Assembly: GCF_044547355.1 (NCBI RefSeq)
Contig: NZ_JBIUAG010000005.1
Span: forward strand, 372,001-436,000
DNA: 64,000 nt
Direction: 5' to 3'
Source: Kutzneria sp044547355
GTDB lineage: Bacteria; Actinomycetota; Actinomycetes; Mycobacteriales; Pseudonocardiaceae
Position numbers and translations under genes: made by a program. A model generated the notes under the pieces. It worked only from the letters and a program-made list of their open reading frames with translations. It ran no database searches and was not told the origin of the DNA. Below are positions 42,701-50,833 of the stretch, in pieces (within the stretch, counting starts at the first letter, position 1; each line of letters opens with the position of its first letter).

Positions 42701-45390
42701 CCATACTGACGTTGAACGTCATGAAGGGGCCCTTCCTGACGTTCAACGTTGTGAAGGGGTCCTTCCTGACGTTGAACGAGAGGATTGGAGCGTTGATCTT
42801 GGGGGCGGGGTGGGTTTTGGGGGCGGTGGGGTGGGGCAGTGATGTGCTGGCGGAGGGTGTTGAGGTGGGACAGGCCGGTGCGCAGGCCGTCGGCGGGCAC
42901 GCCGAAGTCGATCAGGGCGGCGATCTCGTCGACGCCGGCGGCGCGGACGGCCTCGACGGTGGCGGCGACGCTGTCCGGGGAGCCGATCAAGGCCCGTTCG
43001 GCGCAGTAGCGGTCGTAGCCCCGGCGGAACAGGTAGTCCAGATCGTCGGCGTCGGTCGAGCCGAGATCGGTCCCGACGCCGAGACTGCTGGTGACCCGGC
43101 TGAGCAGGTCCAGCGAGGAGCGAAGGTACCTGATCAGGGGCTCACGGGCGGCGTCGCGGGCCTCGGCGGCGTCGGCGGCGAGATAGGTGTGCAGCAGCAG
43201 ACTGACCCGGCCGGTCTCGGGGTCCAGGCCGGCCGATGCGCGGGCCGCGCGATAGCGGGCGATGTTCTCGGCCAGCTGCTCGATGGTCTGGGCCATCAGG
43301 TTGGTGACCACGCCGAGACCGGCCCGGCCCGCCTGCTCGAACGACTCCGGGCGGTTGACCACGGCGGCGTACATCGGCACCTCGGGCTGCACCGGCCGGG
43401 GGAACAGCCGGACCTGCTGCTCGCTGCCGTCGCCGCCACGGCGGATGATCTCCTCGCCGCGCCAGAGTGCCCGCACCTGCTCTACCTGCTCGTACATCAG
43501 CTCACGGTGCCGGCCGAAGTTTTCGGGCCGTAGCACGAAGTCCCGTGGACTCCAACCGTTCGCACAGCCGAGCCCGATCCGTCCGCGGCTCAAGTTGTCC
43601 ACAATGGACCATTCCTCGGCCACTCGGATCGGGTCGTGCAGGGGCAGCACGACCGAGCCGGCGTTGATGCGGATCCGGTCGGTCTTGGTGGCCACGGCCG
43701 CGGCCACCACCGCCGGATTCGGGAAGATGCCACCGAACGAGTGGAAATGCCGCTCCGGCAGCCACACTGAGGAGAAGTCGTGCTGGTCGGCGTACTGGGC
43801 GGCGTCCAGCAGCAGATCGTACGACTCGGGACTGTCGGCGGGGTAGTCGCCGAAGAAGTAGAGACCGAGGTCCAGTTTCCGCTGGGGCGGCGGGGTTTTC
43901 CTGGCCGCCGGCTTCAGAAAGCCGGTGCTGCGCATGTCCCGCAACGAGTCCTGCACGGCGCCGACGATTCGGTCCACGTCGGCGTCGGTGTGTGCGGTGG
44001 ACAGGAAGAAGTTGCGCCACTCCCACACCAGCACGCCGCGCATCAGCAGCTGGTGGTAGAGCAGCTCAAGATCGCCATGGTGGCGGAAGCGGAACATGGA
44101 GCCGAAATGCTCGACGTGGAGCGGGAATTCCTCGTCGGTGAAGAATTGGTTGAGCCGGGCGACCATGCCGTCGGTGCGGGCGTTCAACGCCTCTTGCAGG
44201 CCCGGGCCGCTGTCGCGGAGATGCGTCAGCACGGCCTTCGCCGCCGCCATCGACACCGGGTGTTGGATGTAGGTGCCGCCGAAGAACGTGGTGTCCCGCA
44301 TCGGCCGGCTGTCGTCGTCGAAGTGCCACAGGCCGCCGTCGACGCCGTCGAGGACATCGGCCCGGCCGGCGATCGCGCCGATGGGGAAGCCGCCGCCGAG
44401 CACCTTGCCGTAGGTGGCGACATCCGCCGTCACCCCCGACCAGCCCTGCGCGCCCCGCAGGTGCGGGCGGAAGCCGGTCAGCATCTCGTCGAAGATCAGC
44501 ACGATGCCCGTGCGCGCGGTGATCTCCCTCAGCCGGCGCAGGAATTCCACCGGCTGGGTCAGCGGATGGCGGCTCTGCACCGGCTCCACCAGCACCGCCG
44601 CCACGGTGCCGGCGATCCGCTCGATCGTCTCCAGGGCTGCCGGGTCGCCGTAGTCCAGCACCACCTGATCGGCCACCGCGCTGCGGGGGATGCCGGTCGA
44701 CACCGGCACTGTCGTCAGGGCATCCTCCCTCGACGCCGTGCCCAGCACGTTGTCGGCATGTCCGTGGTATGAACCCGTGAACGTGACGATGCGGTCCCGA
44801 CCCGTGGCCGCCCGTGCCAGCCGGATCGCCGCAGCGTTGGCTTCCGTGCCCGAGTTGGCGAACGCCACCCGCTCGTGCCCCGTCAGTTCACACAGCAGTT
44901 CCGCCGCCTCACCCGTGTCCTGGCTGCGTGGCCCCAGCCTCAGGCCCCGGGCGAGGTGGCCGCGCACCGCCTCCGTCACGAACTCCGGGTCGTGACCGAA
45001 CAACAGCGTGCCGAACCCCATCGTGATGTCGACATACTCGTTCCCGTCGACGTCGGTCAGGTACGCACCGTGTGCCTCCCGGCCCGCGATCGGGTAGTGC
45101 ATGTTCTTGGTGTGCCGCCGAAATCCCACGATCGCCCGGCTGTCCGCCAACCGCGGCCGAAACCGTTCGGCGAGCTGCCTCGATCCCTTGGTACGGTTGG
45201 TGAACCGCGCCACCAGGTCATCGAGGGCCCGCTGTTGGCGGTCCGACGAGCCATCGACCATCCCCGAGTCCGGGTCGACCTGCACCCGCGGCCCATGCAC
45301 CACGGGCGCGGGTGCTTCCGGCGCTGGTGGCGGCTGGGTGAGGACGCTGGCGATCGAGAGCCGGATCTGTTCCAGGCCGTCCGGCATCAC
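39733..45390 (-). CDS. Hybrid synthetase: class III aminotransferase - LLM monooxygenase - C - A - PCP
   Basis: A protein of 1885 residues. Domains: a PLP aminotransferase, about 85-495 (PLP lysine in ATYGKVLGGGFPIG near 328); a MupA/Atu3671-type FMN monooxygenase, about 503-848 (LYFFGDYPADSPESYDL, VWLPERHFHSFGG); a repetitive linker, about 863-900; condensation about 907-1340, with HHIVGDA near 1033 in place of HHxxxDG; adenylation 1365-1795 (YTSGSTGTPKG near 1473); and carrier with GGHS near 1830. The aminotransferase should convert a beta-ketoacyl-ACP to a beta-aminoacyl-ACP, and the monooxygenase should hydroxylate its alpha carbon. The A-domain pocket reads D-Y-A-S-N-G-I-V-A, which I cannot assign. 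It starts at GTG 45390 (or ATG 45387), overlapping the PKS stop. Confidence 0.93.
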   Translation of the reverse strand: MMPDGLEQIRLSIASVLTQPPPAPEAPAPVVHGPRVQVDPDSGMVDGSSDRQQRALDDLVARFTNRTKGSRQLAERFRPRLADSRAIVGFRRHTKNMHYPIAGREAHGAYLTDVDGNEYVDITMGFGTLLFGHDPEFVTEAVRGHLARGLRLGPRSQDTGEAAELLCELTGHERVAFANSGTEANAAAIRLARAATGRDRIVTFTGSYHGHADNVLGTASREDALTTVPVSTGIPRSAVADQVVLDYGDPAALETIERIAGTVAAVLVEPVQSRHPLTQPVEFLRRLREITARTGIVLIFDEMLTGFRPHLRGAQGWSGVTADVATYGKVLGGGFPIGAIAGRADVLDGVDGGLWHFDDDSRPMRDTTFFGGTYIQHPVSMAAAKAVLTHLRDSGPGLQEALNARTDGMVARLNQFFTDEEFPLHVEHFGSMFRFRHHGDLELLYHQLLMRGVLVWEWRNFFLSTAHTDADVDRIVGAVQDSLRDMRSTGFLKPAARKTPPPQRKLDLGLYFFGDYPADSPESYDLLLDAAQYADQHDFSSVWLPERHFHSFGGIFPNPAVVAAAVATKTDRIRINAGSVVLPLHDPIRVAEEWSIVDNLSRGRIGLGCANGWSPRDFVLRPENFGRHRELMYEQVEQVRALWRGEEIIRRGGDGSEQQVRLFPRPVQPEVPMYAAVVNRPESFEQAGRAGLGVVTNLMAQTIEQLAENIARYRAARASAGLDPETGRVSLLLHTYLAADAAEARDAAREPLIRYLRSSLDLLSRVTSSLGVGTDLGSTDADDLDYLFRRGYDRYCAERALIGSPDSVAATVEAVRAAGVDEIAALIDFGVPADGLRTGLSHLNTLRQHITAPPHRPQNPPRPQDQRSNPLVQRQEGPLHNVERQEGPLHDVQRQYGALHDTKSGVATAGQRRVWLASELTPPRTYNELQAVELTGELDVEVLRKALALASSRHEGLRTVFRLVGDDVHQVVLADANAPTPLPLVDRTADDPDKAITDALRRASEVDYDLAQGPLTHWELLRLAPRRHLLVAGMHHIVGDAHSMGLLWRDLSAAYRALHNGDAPVFAEAGSCLDVPAPDKEIEDRDLAWWREHLGEHPPLLRLPADRPRGRDAIGPGGSVYGTVDRETTDRLRTWSADRRVTLFLAVATAWQVVLRRFAGQDEFLLATTFGQRPPEADNVFGFFVSLLPLRCALTDDTDLGDAAVAWRDLVFTAGEHAQAPLSRLAGTDADLRRLIPVSLDFEGDVVRALDLPGVQADLVSGTTDSSPVEMSLMISRRGPELGLRLKYDTGLLDAATARHYLDQVLLVLQGMTDPGVRRVADLPDVTESQRRTLRGFGAGEPLAQPAATMADLAAGLKATVIDGDTRYGPDELAALADRQAAALAAQGVGRGDIVGIALPRGVSYLAAVLAVIRLGAAFLPLDDAQPATRLAAMIADARPKVILDGSQLPEATSIPPAARPSTDDLLCVLYTSGSTGTPKGVRLRYGNLEAFLAGYQQRFPVTATDRVSWFSGIGFDYTLAETWSALAAGAELLIVPEDLRLDAPGLAAWLVRQQVTVASVPTPIGEELLAHRWPADTALRRLNMGGEAVNRRPDTTAPFEAINIYGPAETTVAVVCGPIAATGDGPPALGRPLPQAILEIRDSAGRTLPPGAVGRLHIDGPQVAGYQHSGRFAEGYDSGDLVRWGADGQLHYLGRADDQVQIRGVRVEPAEVAAAVLALPGVADALVLGETGQNRISLLHAHVRPERTPEDPAATIRVWRRQLAESLPAAMVPERWTIVDQLARNGSTGKRVRAADSTEERVRAAWRDILDATDIPDDATFFELGGHSLNAIKLVNRIEHEFGVAIRLSEFFRDPTVSGVCRALAAAPAGQVPAKSEARRQGAL
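42688..42800 (-). repeat. Dispersed repeat, copy R3, translated in frame inside the hybrid synthetase
   Basis: On the - strand it reads as the R1/R2/R4 family: a CAAGATCAA lead, CCTCTCG, then three 30-base units with GGAAGGGCCCCTTCA-like cores. In the reading frame of the synthetase these give three 10-residue units, RQEGPLHNVE, RQEGPLHDVQ and RQYGALHDTK, lying exactly between the monooxygenase and condensation domains. Confidence 0.9.
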
Positions 45391-48300
45391 TGCCCACCCC
45401 GGTTGCTGGCCAGCAGCTGGCCGATCTGGGTGACCAGGTCCAGCTGGGCCTGGGCCAGCACCTGGATCTGCGCGGCCAGCCGGTCCACCGACTCCTGGGT
45501 GGCGTAGCCGTTGGCGGGTGGGGGAGTGACCGGCGCGGTGTCGCTGGTGGCAGGCGGGGGCGTTACCGTCGGCTCGACCTTCGGCGCGGCAGGGGGCTCG
45601 ACCGTGAGACCTGCGCGCTGGGCGATGAGGTCGGCCAGCAGGCGCGGGGAGTCGGCGTCCTCCAGGAGCTCCCGCATGGAGATCCGCACGGTGAACTGCT
45701 GTTCGAGCTCCCGCAGCATGTTGACCAGGTGCAGGGAGTCGGCGCCCAGCGCGGTGAACGGGCGACGCGGATCGGTGATCTCGCCGCCGACATAGCGGGC
45801 GGTCAGCTCCACCACTCGCGTGACGACGGAATCCACTGCGGGCATGTCGTGAATCCTCTCGGAGGGGTGGGCATCGGCCGGGGACGGCGGCGGCACGGCC
45901 AAGGGCGGCGGGCCGGTCCAGTAGTCGCGATGCTGGAAGGGATAGCCGGGCAAGGGAATCCGGGCGCCGGCGGTGCCGGCGAACAGTCGGGACCAGTGGG
46001 GATCGTGGCCGAGCCGGAACAGCTCGGCGGCGGTGTCGAACACGGTGCGGGCGTCGTCGGCGTGCCGGATGCTGGGCAGCACGCCGAGCGAACCGTCGGG
46101 GCCGAGTTCGACGGCGCAGCCGGCCAGGTCGTCGACGGTGCGGCGGACGGCGTCGAACCGCACGGGCTGCCGGGCGGAGGCGACGAAGTAGGCGGTGTCG
46201 GGCAACCAGCCGGGGGCGCGCACGAGACCGTCCACACAGGACACGAAGGGCAGCTCGACCGGCTTGATCGCGACATCGGCGAAGAGTTCGGCCAACGCCG
46301 GCAGCACCGGATCGAGCATGCGGCTGTGAAAGGCCCGGTCGATCGGCAGTGTCCGCACGTCCACTCCGTCGAGGCCTCGGACCCGGTCCAGCAGCTCCGA
46401 AGGCCCGGCGAGCACGTGGTTGGCCGGACCGTTGACGGCGGCGAGATCGAGGCCGGGCACGGCATCCAGGATCGCGTCCACCCGGTCACGGTCGGCGAGC
46501 ACGGCGATCATGCCGCCCGGAGCCATGGCCTGCATCAGCTCGCCCCGCCGGGCGGTCAGCCGCACGCCGTCGGCCAAGGTCAGCGCACCGGCGGCGTAGA
46601 GGGCGCCGAACTCGCCGACGCTGTGACCGGCCACGACGGCCGGGCCGAGGCCGAACTCCCGCCACAGCTCGACCAGCGCGGCCTGCAACGCGAACAGCGC
46701 CGGCTGGGCCAGCGATGTCGGAACAACCCGCCTCTGTCCCGGGACAGAGGTCAGCAGGGAGAGCAGACCACCACCCCCGGGACATACGTCTTCGGCCAGA
46801 CCCAGCACCCGCTGGACGGTGGGGAAGCGGGCGTGCAGACCACGGGCGGAGCCGGCCAACCGGCCACCCTGCCCCGAGGCGAGAAAGGCGATGCCGGCAA
46901 CCTCTTCCGGCACCACGCCGACGCGGCTCGGCCCACCCCGGAGGTACTCGGAAAGCCCGTGCCGCAACGAATCGAGGTCGCCGGCCGGCAGAACCAGACG
47001 GTGCGAGAAGGAACGCCGGCCCAACGTCAAAGTGGTCACGACATCGTTGCGGCCCACCGAGTCGTCCAGGGCCGCGAGCTGGGCCCGGGCGCTGTCGCGG
47101 AGAGCGTCCTCGGTCCGTGCGGACAGAGTGACCACATCCGGCGCGGGATGGCCGCCTCGATGCTGACGCTCTGGCGGTTCGGCCAGGATGACGTGCACGT
47201 TGGTGCCGCCGACGCCGAAGGCCTGCACGGCGGCCCGCCGCCGTTTGCCGTTGCGGGGCCACTGCTGCACTCGTGACGGCAGGAAGAACGGGCTTCCTTC
47301 CAGCTCCAGCAACGGATTGGGCCGCACGAAGTTGGGCAGCGGCGGGATCTCGCCGTGCCGCAGCACCAGCATCGCCTTGATCAGCCCGGCGAAGCCGCTG
47401 CACGCGTCGCTGTGCCCGATGGCCGGCTTGTTCGCGCCCAGCGCGCAGAATCCGACGGCGTCGGTGTGCCGGCGATAGGCCTCGGTGAGCCCGGCGAACT
47501 CGATCGGATCGCCCTTGTAGGTCCCGGTGCCGTGGGTCTCGACGTAGCCGATGTCGGTCGGCGTGACCCGGGCCTGTGCCAATGCCCGCAAGGTCGCGTC
47601 GCGCTGGGCCGTCGGGCTCGGCGCGGTGTAGGACCGCTTGCCGGAGCCGTCGTTGGTGACGCCGATGCCCTCGATCACCGCGTGGATCGTGTCCCCGTCG
47701 GCCAGCGCGCGGTCCAACCGCTTGAGCAGCACCGCGGCCACGCCCTGGCCGCCGACCGTGCCGTTGGACATGGCGTCGAACGCCCGGCACTCACCGGTCG
47801 GCGACAGGCTGGTGCCGCGGACCCGTTCGTACGCCGTGACCTGCGGGACGTGCACTGCCGCCGCCCCGGCCAGCGCGATGTCGGCGTCCCCGGAGCGCAG
47901 GCCCTGGCAGGCCACGTGCAGCGCGGCCAGGCCGCTGGAACACGCGCTCTGCACGGAGAACGCCGGACCGTTGAGCCCCAGCCGGTAGCAGGTCTGGGTG
48001 GCCAGGAAGTCGGCGTAGTTGCCGATGATCAGCTCGACGTTGGCGGCCCAGCTCCGGCCGGCCGGCTCGCGGTCGATGTTGTTGTGCAGATAGGTGTGCA
48101 GCGGATACAGGTGGAAGCCCGCCGACGCGTACACCCCGACCCGCAGGTCCTCGCCCGGCGCGCCGTACCCGCCGTCCTCCAAGGCGTGGTGGCAGCACTC
48201 CAGGAACAGCCGCAGCTGCGGGTCCATGACCGTGGCTTCGCGCTCGGTCATGCCGAAGAACTCGGCGTCGAAGCCGGCGATGTCCGACAGCAGCGCGCTG

Positions 48301-48467
48301 GCCGCCATGTGGTCGTCGTCGGGCGCGATGTCGGCCAGCTCAGCGGCGTCGAACCGGTGGATGTGCACCGTGCCGGCGCGGATGTCCCGCCAGAACTGCC
48401 GGCGGCTGTCGCTGCCCGGCAGGCGGAACGCGGTGCCTATCACCGCGATCGGAGCGCAGTCGGACAT
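45387..48467 (-). CDS. Modular polyketide synthase, KS-AT-ACP
   Basis: A protein of 1026 residues. Ketosynthase, about 1-435: the active cysteine is in QSACSSG near 175, the first histidine in ETHGTGTYKGD, and the second in NKPAIGHSDACSG (an unusual flank, usually GHLEAAAG). Acyltransferase, about 530-800: GHSVGE near 612 and AFHS near 712, the malonyl-CoA type. Carrier, about 870-945: GADSLHL near 907. A proline-rich linker and a C-terminal coiled-coil-like docking helix follow (about 990-1022). No loading domain and no reductive domains are present, so it should add one malonate and leave a beta-ketone for the aminotransferase of the next protein. The starter must come from outside. Confidence 0.95.
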   Translation of the reverse strand: MSDCAPIAVIGTAFRLPGSDSRRQFWRDIRAGTVHIHRFDAAELADIAPDDDHMAASALLSDIAGFDAEFFGMTEREATVMDPQLRLFLECCHHALEDGGYGAPGEDLRVGVYASAGFHLYPLHTYLHNNIDREPAGRSWAANVELIIGNYADFLATQTCYRLGLNGPAFSVQSACSSGLAALHVACQGLRSGDADIALAGAAAVHVPQVTAYERVRGTSLSPTGECRAFDAMSNGTVGGQGVAAVLLKRLDRALADGDTIHAVIEGIGVTNDGSGKRSYTAPSPTAQRDATLRALAQARVTPTDIGYVETHGTGTYKGDPIEFAGLTEAYRRHTDAVGFCALGANKPAIGHSDACSGFAGLIKAMLVLRHGEIPPLPNFVRPNPLLELEGSPFFLPSRVQQWPRNGKRRRAAVQAFGVGGTNVHVILAEPPERQHRGGHPAPDVVTLSARTEDALRDSARAQLAALDDSVGRNDVVTTLTLGRRSFSHRLVLPAGDLDSLRHGLSEYLRGGPSRVGVVPEEVAGIAFLASGQGGRLAGSARGLHARFPTVQRVLGLAEDVCPGGGGLLSLLTSVPGQRRVVPTSLAQPALFALQAALVELWREFGLGPAVVAGHSVGEFGALYAAGALTLADGVRLTARRGELMQAMAPGGMIAVLADRDRVDAILDAVPGLDLAAVNGPANHVLAGPSELLDRVRGLDGVDVRTLPIDRAFHSRMLDPVLPALAELFADVAIKPVELPFVSCVDGLVRAPGWLPDTAYFVASARQPVRFDAVRRTVDDLAGCAVELGPDGSLGVLPSIRHADDARTVFDTAAELFRLGHDPHWSRLFAGTAGARIPLPGYPFQHRDYWTGPPPLAVPPPSPADAHPSERIHDMPAVDSVVTRVVELTARYVGGEITDPRRPFTALGADSLHLVNMLRELEQQFTVRISMRELLEDADSPRLLADLIAQRAGLTVEPPAAPKVEPTVTPPPATSDTAPVTPPPANGYATQESVDRLAAQIQVLAQAQLDLVTQIGQLLASNRGGQ

Positions 48468-48549
48468 GCGCGGACACCCTCACTTCCCCCGGCGGGCCGC
48501 CACGACGGGCCCGAGTGCCCATCGTGGCAGCCGTGCCGCCGTGGAAGAA

Positions 48550-48565
48550 ATGTCCGATTGGACAT
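48550..48565. promoter_or_regulatory. Dyad ATGTCC-GATT-GGACAT in the cluster B promoter
   Basis: Six-base perfect arms with a four-base centre, about 83 bases upstream of the PKS start. It overlaps a possible -10 element on the - strand (GGTATGTCC). It is a candidate repressor or activator site controlling the whole operon. The regulator is not encoded nearby. Confidence 0.5.
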
Positions 48566-48669
48566 ACCTTCGGGTAGCCCGCATCTCTTGACAGAGGGTC
48601 GGTTTGTTTGCGTCCTCAACCGAGCTTCGGTCGGATTCACTCAGATGGCGGCTATGCCTCCAGACATAG

Positions 48670-50226
48670 TCACCGCCCGTGAGGCGCCAAGTCCTTCGAC
48701 CACAGCACCGCGCCGGAGTTGTCCCGCAGCCGCACGGTCATCGCCTCCGTCTCCGCGGACACCGAGATCTGCCCGAAGAACTGGAACTCGGTGGCCGGTG
48801 AGGCGTTCGCGTACGGGGGTGCCTTGACGAAGACCTGCTGCGCGCCGAACGTGGTGTCCACGGCGGCGGGCGGGAACGCGCCGGCGTTGAGCGGACCGGA
48901 CGTGAACTGCCAGAACGGGTCGAAGTCCTGGAACGCCGCCTTGTCCGGGTCGAAGTAGTGCGCCGCCGTGTAGTGCACGTCGGTGGTCAGCCACACGGTG
49001 TTGCGGATGCGCTGACGCTTGACGAAGCTGAGCAGGTCGGCGATCTGGAGCTCCCGGCCGAGCGGCTTTCCGTTGTCCCCCTGGGAAACCGCCTCGAACT
49101 TGCCGCCGGCGTCGGTGACCACCTCGCACAGCGGCATGTCGTTGGAGATCACCTTCCACGTGGCGGTGGACCGGGCGAGTTCCCGCTTCAGCCAGGCCGC
49201 CTGCTCGAAACCGAGGATGCCGCCGTCGTTGAACGCCTGCTTGTCCGGGGAGTTGGCGTCCCGGTACCAGCGCATGTCCAGCACGAACACGTCCAGCAGC
49301 GGCCTGTGGTGCAGCACCCGGTAGATGCGGTTCTCCTTGTCGTACACCGGATTGATCGGCACGTACTCGTGATAGGCCTGGCGGGCCCGGTACTTCAGCA
49401 CGTCGACCCGCTTCTCGGTGTACAGCGGGTCGTCCAGGATCTCGCCCGGGTACCAGTTGTTGTGCGTCTCGTGGTCGTCCCACTGCTGGATCTGCGGCAC
49501 TTCGGCGTAGAACCGGCGCAGGTTCTCGTCCAGCAGGTTGTACTTGTAGTTGCCCCGGAACTCGGCCAGCGTCTCGGCGACCTTGGACTTCTCCTCGGTG
49601 ACGATGTTGCGCCACAGGCTGCCGTCCGGCAGTGTCACCGTCGGCTCGATCGGGTCGTCGGCGTAGATGTTGTCGCCGTTGCAGAGGTAGAAGTCGGGGT
49701 CCAGCTTGCGCATCTGCTCGAAGATCCGGTAGCCGCCGCGCGCGGTGTCGATGCCGAAGCCCTGCCCGGCCAGATCACCCGACCACACAAAGGAAACGTC
49801 CTTCGCCCGCCGCGGCACTGTGCGCAGGCGCCCGGTCAGCGCCTCGCCGGCCAGCGACGAGTCGTGCAGGTCGACCGGCGTCACCCGATAGTAGATGTCC
49901 GTGCCGTCGGGCAGATCGCACAGCACCGTCTTGCCGGTGAAGTCCGACCCCGGCAGCAGCAGCGCCCCCGGCACCCGCCTGGCCCGGCGGAACGTCGGAT
50001 CGGTGGCCACCTCCACCAGCATCCGGGCCGGCCGGTCCGACCGGGCCCACACCGTGGCCTGGTCGGCCAGCACGTCACCGCTCTGCAGCCCGTGCGTCAG
50101 CGCCGGCCGACCGGCCCGGACCAGCCCGGGTGCCGCCCCGGCCGGCCCCGCCGCCAACCCGCCCGCCACCATCGCGCCGCCAGCGGCGACCGCCCCGCGG
50201 AACAGCGTGCGCCGGGACAAGACCAT
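48670..50226 (-). CDS. phoD: Secreted PhoD-type alkaline phosphatase
   Basis: A protein of 518 residues with a Tat signal (SRRTLFRGAVAAGG) and an AGA cleavage region near residue 32. It then has the PhoD N-terminal beta domain (GLQSGDVLADQATVWAR) and the metallophosphoesterase core: SGDLAGQGFG, CNGDNIYADD, QQWDDHETHNNW and DVHYTAAHYF. These are the calcium/iron ligands of phosphodiesterase/phosphomonoesterase PhoD. GGAGG precedes ATG 50226. It lies after the PHP-type protein and the small unknown gene, suggesting a phosphate-scavenging unit. Confidence 0.93.
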   Translation of the reverse strand: MVLSRRTLFRGAVAAGGAMVAGGLAAGPAGAAPGLVRAGRPALTHGLQSGDVLADQATVWARSDRPARMLVEVATDPTFRRARRVPGALLLPGSDFTGKTVLCDLPDGTDIYYRVTPVDLHDSSLAGEALTGRLRTVPRRAKDVSFVWSGDLAGQGFGIDTARGGYRIFEQMRKLDPDFYLCNGDNIYADDPIEPTVTLPDGSLWRNIVTEEKSKVAETLAEFRGNYKYNLLDENLRRFYAEVPQIQQWDDHETHNNWYPGEILDDPLYTEKRVDVLKYRARQAYHEYVPINPVYDKENRIYRVLHHRPLLDVFVLDMRWYRDANSPDKQAFNDGGILGFEQAAWLKRELARSTATWKVISNDMPLCEVVTDAGGKFEAVSQGDNGKPLGRELQIADLLSFVKRQRIRNTVWLTTDVHYTAAHYFDPDKAAFQDFDPFWQFTSGPLNAGAFPPAAVDTTFGAQQVFVKAPPYANASPATEFQFFGQISVSAETEAMTVRLRDNSGAVLWSKDLAPHGR

Positions 50227-50302
50227 CACTCGACCTCCAGACTCGTGGTTCCCCAGCTTCCTATCCCGCCGGGGCGAACGCCACGTGACCGGTCGGTGAA
50301 GC

Positions 50303-50833
50303 TCAGTGGTGGTCGGCGCAGCAGGGAGTGGGGTTGGGCACCTCGAACGGGGCATATCGCCCGGACCCGGCCGGGGTGACGGCCAGCACCAGTTCGCCGG
50401 CCTGCCATTCGGGGCGGAGGTGGTCACGGGTGTCGAGCACGTCGTCGGGGCCGGGGTGGTCCGGACCTCCGATGACGTGCAGGCGGGTGATGGGGGAGCG
50501 GGCCAGCAGATCGGCGATGGAGACGGTGCCGGTCAGCTCCGAGGAGCCGGGGAAGACGACGGCGCGGCCGGAGACGCCGTGGCGGGTGAGGGCCTCGAAG
50601 GCGGCGGCCGCGAGGTCGGGCGGACCCGAACGATCGGCGGCGGTGGCGACGCCGCCGTCGAGTTCGAGCCTGTCTTTGTCGACGTCAAGGGACACAGCGA
50701 CATGGGGGTGTGCCCCGCGGATGAGGTGGGTGCAGGCGACGACCGGGAGGCGGAGACGGTCCACGAGGTCGTGGATCAGGTGGTCCGCCTCCCGCAGCGA
50801 TCGACTGCCGGTGTCGACGCCGAAGAGGGTCAC
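50303..50833 (-). CDS. Hypothetical protein with Cys/His-rich C-terminus
   Basis: A 176-residue cytoplasmic-looking protein that starts at GTG 50833, overlapping the stop of the PHP-type gene. I do not recognise a family. It begins VTLFGVDTGSRSLREAD, contains an alternating strand-helix pattern, and ends PTPCCADHH, which could bind metal. The overlap means it is made together with the exported protein upstream of it. A metal-delivery or maturation role is possible but unsupported. Confidence 0.7.
   Translation of the reverse strand: MTLFGVDTGSRSLREADHLIHDLVDRLRLPVVACTHLIRGAHPHVAVSLDVDKDRLELDGGVATAADRSGPPDLAAAAFEALTRHGVSGRAVVFPGSSELTGTVSIADLLARSPITRLHVIGGPDHPGPDDVLDTRDHLRPEWQAGELVLAVTPAGSGRYAPFEVPNPTPCCADHH

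Noticed and set aside
42688..42800. Possible CRISPR-like array (three 30-base units)
   Set aside because: The units are directly adjacent without spacers, are shared with intergenic repeats elsewhere, and are translated in frame. No cas gene is present.
39868..43533. A 1221-codon open frame on the + strand opposite the hybrid synthetase
   Set aside because: It is the antisense of confirmed adenylation, condensation and monooxygenase domains. Its composition is non-protein-like.
48588..48640. A TTGACA sequence on the + strand near 48588 as a promoter
   Set aside because: No convincing -10 element follows at 16-18 bases, and no + strand gene lies downstream.
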